Below, piece by piece: positions 5,399 through 5,400 of a stretch of 5,400 nucleotides of DNA. Source of the stretch: Candidatus Omnitrophota bacterium (GTDB taxonomy: Bacteria; Ratteibacteria; UBA8468; MWAK01). The DNA lies in NCBI GenBank assembly GCA_018829455.1, contig JAHJUB010000081.1, forward strand, positions 1-5,400, in the 5' to 3' direction. How positions within the stretch are numbered: the first letter of the stretch is position 1; each line of letters begins with the position of its first letter. Both the position numbers and the translations under genes were made by a program. The notes beneath the pieces were generated by a model. It was given only the letters and a program-made list of their open reading frames with translations, did no database searches and had not been told where the DNA came from.

Positions 5399-5400
5399 AT

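Overview
The window looks like chromosomal DNA from an uncultured or poorly studied bacterium. The sequence does not fix the lineage. The clues are a bacterial metX-metW methionine pair, dense packing, moderate GC, sigma70-type promoters, and a short 'GTCATTGCGAG...GCAAT' palindrome of the kind scattered through many environmental and candidate-phylum genomes. No rRNA, tRNA, CRISPR array, transposase or integrase was found.

Left third (1-1532, minus strand): metX, a homoserine O-acyltransferase, is followed by metW, a class I methyltransferase-fold partner that runs off the left edge. A small palindromic repeat fills the gap between them. Together they serve the acyl-homoserine step of methionine synthesis. 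A 98-bp divergent intergenic region (1533-1630) holds an extended -10 promoter for metX and a weaker candidate promoter for the rightward gene.

Middle (1631-3778, plus strand): one long gene encodes a 715-residue mosaic protein. In order it has HEAT-like repeats, a cysteine knuckle, a charged helical region, a TPR block resembling the ST7 family, and a C-terminal SEC-C zinc motif. Its function is unknown; the make-up suggests a protein-protein scaffold.

Right third (3798-5400, plus strand): a tightly overlapped accessory operon. It starts with a near-consensus promoter (TTGACA, 17 bp, TACAAT) overlaid by two tandem copies of a 19-bp dyad, TGTAACC-N5-GRTTACA, spaced 21 bp apart. The genes are a winged-helix/MNT nucleotidyltransferase fusion, a 58-residue HEPN-type partner that appears to have lost its central helices in frame, a calcineurin-like phosphoesterase, and a pRiA4b ORF-3-like protein that ends early. 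Every junction overlaps, so these genes are probably translationally coupled.

The most interesting points are the tandem operator on the nucleotidyltransferase gene (probably autoregulatory), the collapsed HEPN partner beside an intact MNT enzyme, the HEAT/ST7-TPR/SEC-C fusion, and the fact that all three candidate promoters place transcription starts within a few bases of the start codon.
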